A stretch of DNA of 64,000 nucleotides, taken from assembly GCA_965261455.1 (NCBI GenBank), contig OZ253453.1:2418001-2482000 (forward strand), read 5' to 3'. Each line of letters opens with the position of its first letter. Positions within the stretch are counted from its first letter, which is position 1. This document shows, piece after piece, positions 33,722 through 41,027 of the stretch. The notes beneath the pieces are model-generated. The model had not been told where the DNA came from and did not search any database. It saw only the letters and a list, made by a program, of their open reading frames with translations. The DNA is from DAOUKH01 sp965261455. Its GTDB lineage: Bacteria > Chloroflexota > Dehalococcoidia > SHYB01. Position numbers and translations under genes: made by a program.

Positions 33722-36139
33722 CTACACGTCGAGGTTCTTAACCGACTTCGCGTGGCTCTGGATGAACGCCTTGCGCGGGGCGACCTCTTCCCCCATCAGG
33801 GTGGTGAAGACGTCCTCGCAGTCCGTGAGGTTGGCGATGTCCACCTTCAGCAACGTCCGGCTCTCGGGGTTCATGGTGCTGTCCCAGAGTTGCTCCGGGT
33901 TCATCTCGCCCAAGCCCTTGTAGCGCTGCAGGCTCAGCCCCCGCACCCCGCCTTCGAGGATCTCGCCCACCATGTCGATGAGGGCGGGCGTCGAGTCGAA
34001 CGCGCCAAGGTCGCGGTCGCGGCGCTTCACCGAGTACGTCGCGCCGCCGTCGTACTCCGCCAGCGTGGCGTACTCGTCGTAGAGCCGGCGCAGCGTCCCG
34101 CCCACGAACGAGGAGTCGAACGCGGCGGCGGCGTTGGGGTCGCCGTTGCGCACGTGCAGCTCGAAGGAGGTGTACTCGTCGCCCCGGACGTAGGCCGCGC
34201 TGACCGGGTCCAGCTCTTCGAGCCGCCGGCCGAGCTCGTCCACGGAGTCGCGGTCGGTGAAGTCGACCCCTTCGAGGAAGTCGAAGTCGATGCTCCGCAG
34301 CAGCGCGAACAGGAGGTCGCGGGAGTAGCCGCGGCCTTCAAGGTCGCTCAGGAGTGTGCGCAAGGCCTGGATGTGCTCGGCGCGGGGCCGGAGGGGCGCG
34401 GCGTCGCCATCGCCGCCGGAGCTGGCGGTGACGTCCCTGAGCGCCAGTTCAAGGATCACGCGGTCCTTCTCACGCTCGCTGAACACCCAGTGCGCGTCTC
34501 TGCCCGCGGCGACGCGGTACAGCGGCGGCTGGGCGATGTACAGATTGTCGTTCTCGATCAGCTGGTCCATGTGCCGGAAGAAGAACGTCAGCAGGAGGGT
34601 GCGGATGTGGGAGCCGTCCACGTCCGCGTCGGTCATGATGATGACGCGGTGGTAGCGCAGCTTCTCGATGTCGAAGGTCTCGCCGATGCCGACGCCCAAG
34701 GCGGTGATCAGGGCCCGGATCTCCTCGTGGTTGAGCATCCGGTCGAGCCTGGCCTTCTCCACGTTGAGAATCTTGCCCTTGAGGGGAAGGATCGCCTGGA
34801 AGCGCCGGTCCCGCCCCATCTTCGCCGAGCCGCCCGCGGACTCGCCCTCGACGATGTAGATCTCGCAGTTCGCCGGGTTCCGCTCGGTGCAGTCGGCCAA
34901 CTTGCCGGGAAGCGTCCCGCCTTCCATGGCCGTCTTGCGCTGCACCAAGTCGCGCGCCTTGCGCGCCGCCTCGCGGGCCCGGGCCGCGGTGAGGCACTTG
35001 TCGATGATGCGCCGCCCGTCCGCCGGGTGCTCTTCGAGCCACGCCGACAGCGACTCGTTCATCACCGTCTCGACGTACCCCTTCACCTCGGGGTTGCCGA
35101 GCTTGCCCTTCGTCTGCCCCTCGAACTGCGGATCGGTGATCCGCACGCTGATCACCGCCGTGAGCCCCTCGCGGACGTCTTCGCCCTGGAGGTTCGGCAT
35201 GTCGTCCTTGATGAACTTCTGCTTGCGCGCGTAGTCGTTGATCACGCGGGTCAGCGCCGACCGGAACCCCGTCAGGTGCGTGCCGCCGTCCCGCGTGTTG
35301 ATGCAGTTGGCGAAGCACATCACCGTCTCGGCGAAGCCGTCGTTGTACTGCAGGGCGACCTCGATCGTCGCGTCCTCGACCACCCTCGAGATGTGCAGCG
35401 GCTTGTCGAACACCGTGCGACGCGAGGCGTTCAGGTGCCGGACGAAGCTGGCGATGCCCCCGTCGAAGTAGAAGCTCGTCTCGCGGTCGGAGCGCTCGTC
35501 GATGATCTGAATTTCGAGGCCCGCGTTCAGATAGGCCATCTCGCGCAGCCGGGTGGCGAGCGTGGGGAAGTCGTACTCGTGCTCGCCGAAGATCTGAGAG
35601 TCGGACTTGAACGAGACCGTGGTGCCGCGGCCGCCCATGGGCAGCATGTCGGTCACCAGTCCGGTGGGCCGGCCCCGGGAGTACTCCTGGAACACGCGCC
35701 GCCCGTCCCGCTGCACCTCGACGCGCATCTTGCCCGAGAGGGCGTTCACCACGTGGGCCCCGACGCCGTGCAGCCCGCCGGAAACCTTGTAGCCCGCGCC
35801 GCCGAACTTGGCCCCTGCGTGGAGCGTCGTCATCGCCGTCTCCATGCCGGTCAGCCCGGTCGTGGGGTGGACGTCGATGGGAATGCCCCGCCCGTTGTCA
35901 TGGACGGTGACCGTGGAGTCCTTCGCGATCTTGATCGTGATCCGGTCGCAGTACCCGGCCATCGCCTCGTCGACGGCGTTGTCCACGATCTCGTAGACCA
36001 GGTGATGGAGCCCCCGCTCGTCGGTGCTCCCAATGTACATGCCGGGACGGCGGCGGACCGCATCCGTGCCCTCGAGTACCTGGATGTCTACCGCGGTGTA
36101 ATCTTGCGGCGCTGCGCCGCCCGGTGCCTGCATGGGCAT
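33722..36139 (-). CDS. gyrB: DNA gyrase subunit B
   Basis: 805 residues. GHKL ATPase (EIVDNAVDEAMAG, DNGRGIPIDVH, GGLHGVGAHVVNALSG), transducer with QTKGKLGNPEVKG, Toprim (IVEGESAGGSAKMGRDR, IIMTDADVDGSHI) and the C-terminal RYKGLGEMNPEQLWDSTMNP. About 160 residues between the two last landmarks (about 545-705, containing EGRGYSRDLLFALLRSIDFD) are an insertion in the Toprim region like that of E. coli GyrB. It introduces negative supercoils with GyrA, which is not in the window. Start at the ATG 36139. Confidence 0.97.
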   Translation of the reverse strand: MPMQAPGGAAPQDYTAVDIQVLEGTDAVRRRPGMYIGSTDERGLHHLVYEIVDNAVDEAMAGYCDRITIKIAKDSTVTVHDNGRGIPIDVHPTTGLTGMETAMTTLHAGAKFGGAGYKVSGGLHGVGAHVVNALSGKMRVEVQRDGRRVFQEYSRGRPTGLVTDMLPMGGRGTTVSFKSDSQIFGEHEYDFPTLATRLREMAYLNAGLEIQIIDERSDRETSFYFDGGIASFVRHLNASRRTVFDKPLHISRVVEDATIEVALQYNDGFAETVMCFANCINTRDGGTHLTGFRSALTRVINDYARKQKFIKDDMPNLQGEDVREGLTAVISVRITDPQFEGQTKGKLGNPEVKGYVETVMNESLSAWLEEHPADGRRIIDKCLTAARAREAARKARDLVQRKTAMEGGTLPGKLADCTERNPANCEIYIVEGESAGGSAKMGRDRRFQAILPLKGKILNVEKARLDRMLNHEEIRALITALGVGIGETFDIEKLRYHRVIIMTDADVDGSHIRTLLLTFFFRHMDQLIENDNLYIAQPPLYRVAAGRDAHWVFSEREKDRVILELALRDVTASSGGDGDAAPLRPRAEHIQALRTLLSDLEGRGYSRDLLFALLRSIDFDFLEGVDFTDRDSVDELGRRLEELDPVSAAYVRGDEYTSFELHVRNGDPNAAAAFDSSFVGGTLRRLYDEYATLAEYDGGATYSVKRRDRDLGAFDSTPALIDMVGEILEGGVRGLSLQRYKGLGEMNPEQLWDSTMNPESRTLLKVDIANLTDCEDVFTTLMGEEVAPRKAFIQSHAKSVKNLDV

Positions 36140-36380
36140 GAGGTGTAATTCCTGAATGGGCCCCGGTGTTTCCGCGGTCCCGGAGGGCTGGCTTCGCCGA
36201 AGGCCAAGCTACCATAACATTCTACCACGCGACAGAAGTGAATGGAACCTCTCTACAGAGTAATTGCCAAAACGCGGTTTGAAACCAGGCTAAGCGCCGC
36301 CCCCGCTCGGCTCCGCCCCGGCCCGCCTTCCCTTCCCGCCCCGCCGCTGGCATACTACAGCGCCTTCCAGACACCCTTTC

Positions 36381-37565
36381 ATGCCCCTACTTGCCGTTCT
36401 TGCCCAAGCCGCTCAGGAGAGCCAGATCAACTGGCTGCAGGTCATCCTCGCCGCCGTCCTCGGCGTCATCCTCGCCTGGCTGGCATTCCGCGGGCTGCCG
36501 CCGCTCCTGAAACGGATCGTCTACAAACTCGACGTCTGGATCCCCGGCGACCTGTCGGTCTTGGACAAGCCGACGGCCTTCCTGGGCACGGCCGTCGTCA
36601 TTGGCTGGGTTCTCTTCGGCGCCGCCGTCTCCATCGCCAACGGCCTCGGCGCTGACACCACGCAGATCAACGCTGACCTTCTCGATTTCGGCGCCGCCGT
36701 CGGCACGTTCGCCGCCGAAGAGTTCGTCCAGATAGCCATCATCGTCGGCATCGCGTACGTCCTGGTGAAGGCGACCGAGCGCGCCGTGCCCCAGATCGTG
36801 AGCGGCGTGGTCAAGGACCGCTCGCGGCCCGACACGCCGCCCGGGGAAATCGAGAAGCGCGAGGTGACGCTCTCCGCGATCATCATCGGGGCGGTCAGGG
36901 TGTTGGTCTCCCTGATCGTCCTCTTTATGATCCTGAGCGGGATCGGCATCAGCGTCACCCCCGTCCTCGCCGCCGCCGGCGTCGTGGGCATCGCCGTCGG
37001 GTTCGGTGCCCAAAGCCTCGTGAAAGACGTGCTCGCCGGCCTCTTCATCATCCTCGAAGACCAGTACCGCGTCGGCGACGTGGTGAACGTGGCGGGCAAG
37101 GGCGGCGTCGTCGAGGACATCAACCTCCGCCGGACCGTCATCAGGGACCTTGAGTTCGTGGTGCACGTGGTTCCCAACGGCTCGATCGACGTAGTCTCCA
37201 ACCTCACCAAAGAGAAATCCCGCATGGTGATCGATATCCCCGTGGCCTACAAAGAAGACCTCGAACGCTGCATCGAGGCGCTCAACGCCATCGGCGAGGA
37301 GATGCAGCAGGACGACCTCTGGGGCTCGATCATCACGGCCAAGATCGCCGTGCTGCGGGTCAACAACTTCGCCGATTCCGCCATCGACATTCGGTGCCTG
37401 GGCCAGACGCTGCCCATTCGTCAGTGGGAAGTGGCCGGCGAGTTCCGCAAGCGCGTCAAGCGGCGCTTCGACGAATTGGGCATCGAGATACCCTTCCCCC
37501 ACCAGACCGTCTACTGGGGCGTCGACCAGCCGCCCTTCCACCCCCCGGAGGGCGAGAAGCCCTAG
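36381..37565 (+). CDS. Mechanosensitive ion channel, MscS family
   Basis: 394 residues. Membrane helices are at about 20-45, 65-90, 110-130 and 165-190, with the pore helix TM3 after them (VTPVLAAAGVVGIAVGFGAQ SLVKDVLAG), the GAQ...VKD pattern being typical of MscS. The cytoplasmic beta domain follows (QYRVGDVVNVAGKGGVVEDI, VPNGSIDVVSNLT) and the C-terminal alpha-beta region to residue 385. It releases solutes on osmotic downshock. It is convergent with the secreted protein gene at 37562 and overlaps it by four bases. Confidence 0.92.
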   Translation: MPLLAVLAQAAQESQINWLQVILAAVLGVILAWLAFRGLPPLLKRIVYKLDVWIPGDLSVLDKPTAFLGTAVVIGWVLFGAAVSIANGLGADTTQINADLLDFGAAVGTFAAEEFVQIAIIVGIAYVLVKATERAVPQIVSGVVKDRSRPDTPPGEIEKREVTLSAIIIGAVRVLVSLIVLFMILSGIGISVTPVLAAAGVVGIAVGFGAQSLVKDVLAGLFIILEDQYRVGDVVNVAGKGGVVEDINLRRTVIRDLEFVVHVVPNGSIDVVSNLTKEKSRMVIDIPVAYKEDLERCIEALNAIGEEMQQDDLWGSIITAKIAVLRVNNFADSAIDIRCLGQTLPIRQWEVAGEFRKRVKRRFDELGIEIPFPHQTVYWGVDQPPFHPPEGEKP

Positions 37566-38485
37566 CCGCGCTTCGCGGCGTTGCGCCAGCGCCAAGCCAG
37601 GAAAACGCCGCCGAAGATCAGCAGCCCCATAACCCCGGCCCACAGCGCCGTCCCGCTGGCCCCCGCGTCGGTGTTCTCCCGCACCACGATCGCGCCCTCG
37701 ATCGACCCCGTCCCCAAGGGGCTTTCGACGGTGGCGGTGAAACGCCACGAGCCGGGGGTGAGGAACGTGATCAGGTTCTGGAAGAAGTCGGGCTGGTCGA
37801 GCCGCCTGGTCCCTTCCAGGTCGAGCCGCTCCCCCGTCTGTGGCTTGGTGAACCGGTAGGTGAGCCGCGTCTCCGGCACCGACTCCCCGCCCGGGTGCGT
37901 GAGCACCAACGTCGTGAACCGCGACCCGAGATGGGCCACCGGCGACACGGGGTTGGCGCCGATGCTGATGGAATAGGGCCCGCCGACGCCCTCGGCGATC
38001 TCGTCGGCCACGGCTCGTATCGTCGCCGGAATGACGATCTCCATCGTCTCGTGCCCCAGCGGGCCGTCGAGGATGAGGCGCGCCGTCCAGTCGCCCTCGC
38101 TCGCAAAGAAGAACCCCGCCTCCTCGAACCGTCCCGGCCGCTCGCCGTCCGGCTCCAACTCCACCCGCGACTCCGTGCCGTCGAGCGGGTCGACGATCAC
38201 CAGCGCCGCCGTCACGCCGGCCACGGGGGCCCCCGTCGCCGCGTCGGCGACCGCGACCTCGATCCGCCCCAACGCGCCGGCGGCGGCGGGAAGCGGATCG
38301 ATGAAAAACGCGGCCTCGTACCCCCCCGCCGTCTCGGTAAATGCCGGGATCGCCTCGTCCTGGGCCGCAACCGCCACGGGCACCAGCCCCGCGCCGAGCC
38401 CCAACAGCACCGCAACCAGCGCGACGCACCGCGGCGCGGCGCGGGCCGTACCTGCCAGACGGCGAATGAAAAAGAAAGCCCCCAC
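37562..38485 (-). CDS. Exported protein with C-terminal membrane helix, unknown function
   Basis: 307 residues from GTG 38485 (324 from the alternative GTG 38536). A signal sequence (RCVALVAVLLGLGAGLVPVAVAAQ) is followed by a beta-rich extracellular part of about 220 residues with YtkA/FixH-like features (RIEVAVADAATGAPVAGVTA, FFFASEGDWTARLILDGPLG) and a C-terminal helix (ALWAGVMGLLIFGGVFLAWRW). I do not recognise a specific family. The 5' end overlaps a terminator-like hairpin (38467-38508), so expression may be attenuated. Neither start codon has a good ribosome site. Confidence 0.65.
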   Translation of the reverse strand: MGAFFFIRRLAGTARAAPRCVALVAVLLGLGAGLVPVAVAAQDEAIPAFTETAGGYEAAFFIDPLPAAAGALGRIEVAVADAATGAPVAGVTAALVIVDPLDGTESRVELEPDGERPGRFEEAGFFFASEGDWTARLILDGPLGHETMEIVIPATIRAVADEIAEGVGGPYSISIGANPVSPVAHLGSRFTTLVLTHPGGESVPETRLTYRFTKPQTGERLDLEGTRRLDQPDFFQNLITFLTPGSWRFTATVESPLGTGSIEGAIVVRENTDAGASGTALWAGVMGLLIFGGVFLAWRWRNAAKRG

Positions 38486-38508
38486 AAGAGCTAGCGCTCG
38501 TGGGGGCT
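38467..38508 (-). terminator. Terminator-like hairpin at the 5' end of the exported protein gene
   Basis: On the minus strand AGCCCCCAC (38500-38508) pairs with GTGGGGGCT (38477-38485), with an inner GAGC/GCTC stem, followed by TTTCTTTTTC. This is a textbook intrinsic terminator read leftward, yet no minus-strand gene ends before it; it sits at the beginning of the exported protein gene. A TAATAC box at 38526-38531 could start a short transcript into it. Confidence 0.65.
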
Positions 38509-38669
38509 GCGCGGTACAATAACTGGTATTAAGCACAGGCCGACGGTGGGGCGAGAGGCTTGCGATAGTCTTTGTGGTCCCTCCCCTTCAGCGCCGACCA
38601 TACATAGAGACTTGTTATCGCCTGAGCGGTTCGTCTTCATCCTGGTTCCAGCAGGTCAAGGACGGGCCA

Positions 38670-38703
38670 CTCCCAAGGAGAATATACTCTCGTTCCTTGG
38701 GAG
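38670..38703 (+). promoter_or_regulatory. Operator-promoter of the toxin-antitoxin module
   Basis: CTCCCAAGGA (38670-38679) and TCCTTGGGAG (38694-38703) form a perfect 10-bp inverted repeat around a TATACT -10 box (38683-38688). The second arm ends ten bases before the antitoxin ATG and includes its purine-rich GGGAGGG. RNA polymerase and a repressor binding this repeat would exclude each other, the usual plan for self-regulated toxin-antitoxin operons. Confidence 0.65.
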
Positions 38704-38713
38704 GGTCAAGGCG

Positions 38714-39457
38714 ATGGTTTTATCCGACCAAACAATACGGCGGTTGGCCGAAGATGGAGTGATTCGGGGCTTCCACGAAGATGGGTTGCAACCTGCCTCC
38801 TACGATATGCGCCTGTTCCCAACCATCCTCGTCAGCCCGACACGCTATGAGTCGGGACATATGGTTGAGCTGACTCAAGAGGCGGATAACAAGTACGCCG
38901 TGGACACGGGGCGGTTCGTTGGAGTCTTGACGGAGGAGTCCCTCTCGATGCCCCTCGACGTGTCGGCGCGATTCGGGCTGCGCTCCGAGTTTACGCGCTG
39001 CGGCCTCGTGGCCTTCGGCGGCATACAGGTTGACCCTGGATTCAAGGGGCGCCTCGCCATTTCCCTGTTCAACGCCGGCCCCGAGCCGATCGAGATGCAC
39101 GCCGGGCAGAGGATGTTCACCGTCGAGTTTCAACGTTTGGACGCGCCCGCCACGGCGCCGTACGCCGGCGACTTTCAGGATCTGGAAGGGTTCTCCGAAG
39201 CGCAACGAGACTTTATCTTGAACGCGCAGACCGCGAGCCTCGCCGAGATAACCGCCCTGCCCGGGCAGGTGGCCGGTCTCGAACGGCGGCTCGCGCGATT
39301 CGAGGCCGAGCGCGCGACCGAGACGGTGACTGAGCTCGCGGCCAGGCAAGGGGTCCGGCCAACGAAGGATTTGAGCGAACTAGCCGGGGGCTGGCCGGAG
39401 GATGAGGATATAAACGAATTCCGCGAGGCCGTCATGCGATGGCGCCGACAAGGATAG
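38714..39457 (+). CDS. dCTP-deaminase-fold protein with VapB-like tail (putative antitoxin)
   Basis: 247 residues. Residues 1-142 match the dCTP deaminase/dUTPase fold: MVLSDQTIRRLAEDGVI, LQPASYDMRL, GLRSEFTRCGL and GIQVDPGFKGRLAISLFNAG. In true deaminases the last motif has a catalytic Glu (VLEFYN-like); here Ser117 stands in its place, so catalysis is doubtful. Residues about 168-210 look helical/coiled-coil. The tail 211-247 (RQGVRPTKDLSELAGGWPED ... FREAVMRWRRQG) resembles the toxin-binding tail of small antitoxins that precede PIN toxins. The PIN gene follows 15 bases later. ATG 38714 chosen: the family starts here and an inverted-repeat promoter lies just upstream. Base use is less G+C-rich than neighbours. 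Confidence 0.8.
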   Translation: MVLSDQTIRRLAEDGVIRGFHEDGLQPASYDMRLFPTILVSPTRYESGHMVELTQEADNKYAVDTGRFVGVLTEESLSMPLDVSARFGLRSEFTRCGLVAFGGIQVDPGFKGRLAISLFNAGPEPIEMHAGQRMFTVEFQRLDAPATAPYAGDFQDLEGFSEAQRDFILNAQTASLAEITALPGQVAGLERRLARFEAERATETVTELAARQGVRPTKDLSELAGGWPEDEDINEFREAVMRWRRQG

Positions 39458-39472
39458 CAACGGACTCCGATT

Positions 39473-39868
39473 TTGGACAAACCGCTCCTCCTCGACACGA
39501 TGGTGTTCTCGCTGTTCCTGAAGCCGAACGACTCCAGGCGAGAGACGTATACGGACTTGCTTGAGGGCCGCTTCATCGCAATCAGCTTTGCCACGCAAGC
39601 GGAGCTTTTTAGGTGGGCTAGGGGACGTGGCTGGGGCGCGAAGAAGAGTGCGAAACTGGAAGAGCGCATTGCGAGTGTCGTGGTCCTGCCGCACACGGAG
39701 GCGGTGTCGCGAGCCTGGGCCAGACTCAAGTCTGTACGAGGGCGGTCGCTCAGCGACAACGACGCTTGGATCGCGGCCTGCGCCGAGGTCTACGGCTGCA
39801 CGCTCGTGACGGATGATTCCGATTTCGACGGCTTCCCAGGCCTCGATGTTTTCTACAGGAAGGCCTGA
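39473..39868 (+). CDS. PIN-domain toxin (VapC family)
   Basis: 131 residues. The four acidic PIN residues are present: Asp8 (LLLDTMVF), Glu44 (TQAELFRW), Asp97 (SDNDAWIAACA) and Asp114/115 (VTDDSDF). VapC toxins are Mg-dependent RNases, most often cutting tRNA or rRNA. The start is TTG at 39473, 15 bases after the antitoxin-like gene, so the two are surely one transcript. The toxin seems intact, so the upstream protein is expected to be its antitoxin. Confidence 0.9.
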   Translation: MDKPLLLDTMVFSLFLKPNDSRRETYTDLLEGRFIAISFATQAELFRWARGRGWGAKKSAKLEERIASVVVLPHTEAVSRAWARLKSVRGRSLSDNDAWIAACAEVYGCTLVTDDSDFDGFPGLDVFYRKA

Positions 39869-39890
39869 CCCCTCACCCACCGTTCTCCCC

Positions 39891-40379
39891 ATGCTCCCCG
39901 ACCCCCAAAGCGCGCCCGACCCACTCGAAGAGGCGCGCCGCCAACGGCGCATCATCCTCGGCGTCGCCGGCCTGTTGGCCGGGGCCGTCGTCCTGGGCGT
40001 GGGCATGATGGCGCTGGTCATCGCCGTCGTGCCCGGCGGCTTCGTCGACTCCTCGTTCGCCAACCAGATCGACGAAGACCTCGTGATCTACGTGAACGGA
40101 GAGGGGCAGGCCGTCGCCGGCCCCGGAGCCACGGTCAGCAACTTCGCCCTCTTCCCCAGCGACGAGGTCGAAGCCGCGCCCCGGTACGTCGTGCAGGCCT
40201 ACACCCTCGACTTCGAGCGCGAAGGCTGCACCGCCGCCGGTGGCTGCGAGGACGAGCTGCGCCACTGCGCCGTCTACACGTGGGCCGACCTCTTCGCCCT
40301 CGATTGGGTCGCCCCAATCACGGAGAACGTGACCCCCGGCCTACGGTTCGACGAGGTTGCGCTCGACGACTGCCCCTAA
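39891..40379 (+). CDS. Membrane-anchored hypothetical protein
   Basis: 162 residues: a charged cytoplasmic N-terminus (LEEARRQRRIILG), one helix (VAGLLAGAVVLGVGMMALVIAVV) and an outside domain of about 115 residues with four cysteines (EGCTAAGGCEDELRHC ... DDCP) that may form disulfides. No family recognised. It begins 22 bases after the PIN toxin but differs from it in base composition (G+C-rich like the core genome), so it is probably not part of the toxin-antitoxin unit. Confidence 0.7.
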   Translation: MLPDPQSAPDPLEEARRQRRIILGVAGLLAGAVVLGVGMMALVIAVVPGGFVDSSFANQIDEDLVIYVNGEGQAVAGPGATVSNFALFPSDEVEAAPRYVVQAYTLDFEREGCTAAGGCEDELRHCAVYTWADLFALDWVAPITENVTPGLRFDEVALDDCP

Positions 40380-40404
40380 GGAGGAGCGCGGGCGCCTTCC
40401 GGAC

Positions 40405-40818
40405 TCAGCGGGCCGCCGGTCGGAACTTGGGCAGCGTCAGGTCGTCGGTCACCGCATCGAAAGCGACTTCGAGCGGCATGCCGATTTCAAGGTCGTCGAT
40501 GGCGCAGTCCAGCATGTTGCTGACCATGCGGGGCCCCTCTTCAAGTTCAACGAGGACCACGGGATAGGGGACGTCGTCCTTGAAGGCGGGCAGCGTGGGC
40601 GGATGCACCACGATGTAGCTGTACAGCGCGCCCTTCCCGCTTGCCCTGGTCCAATCGTACTGCTCGTCGCCGCAGAACGGGCAGGTGAGCCTGGGGTAGT
40701 AGCGCGGCTTGCCGCAGCCGGAGCACTGCTGGAGCAGGAGCTCGCCGCGCCTGCAACCGTCCCAGAACTCGGCGCTCCACGGGTCGGGGAGTGGGGTGGG
40801 AAACGGGGCGTTGGTCAT
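40405..40818 (-). CDS. DUF35 / OB-fold zinc-ribbon acyl-CoA-binding protein
   Basis: 137 residues with the DUF35 layout: an N-terminal helix (WSAEFWDGCRRGELLLQQC), a rubredoxin-like zinc ribbon (CSGCGKPRYYPRLTCPFC) and an OB fold (GALYSYIVVHPPTLPAFK ... PYPVVLVELEEGPRMVSNM). Such proteins partner thiolases or acyl-CoA-handling enzymes and may channel CoA substrates. No thiolase lies next to it; an acyl-CoA dehydrogenase and an enoyl-CoA hydratase occur at 58-62 kb. Confidence 0.9.
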   Translation of the reverse strand: MTNAPFPTPLPDPWSAEFWDGCRRGELLLQQCSGCGKPRYYPRLTCPFCGDEQYDWTRASGKGALYSYIVVHPPTLPAFKDDVPYPVVLVELEEGPRMVSNMLDCAIDDLEIGMPLEVAFDAVTDDLTLPKFRPAAR

Positions 40819-40877
40819 CAGGTCGCCTCGCGGGCCGCGCCGGATCGGTTGAGTAGGCGGGCATTGTAGGAAGGGCG

Positions 40878-40950
40878 GTTGACTTCTGTCAACGAAACCG
40901 TTCCGACGAAATCCGCCAACTTGACACTCGAAATCGACGGGGCTGATAAT
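40878..40950 (+). promoter_or_regulatory. Promoter of rny with upstream palindrome
   Basis: TTGACA (40921-40926) and GATAAT (40945-40950) with an 18-bp spacer form the best consensus-type promoter in the window, giving a leader of about 70 bases. A small palindrome GTTGAC-TTCT-GTCAAC lies at 40878-40893. Confidence 0.6.
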
Positions 40951-41027
40951 GGCGGTGAAAACTTTGGGCTTTCCAAAGGCCCACACCGGAAGGAAACGAC
41001 GGGACAGTAAAGAAAGGACGGTAGAAG

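Noticed and set aside
33647..36148. 833-codon plus-strand frame opposite gyrB
   Set aside because: Antisense of gyrB, which is certain from its motifs.
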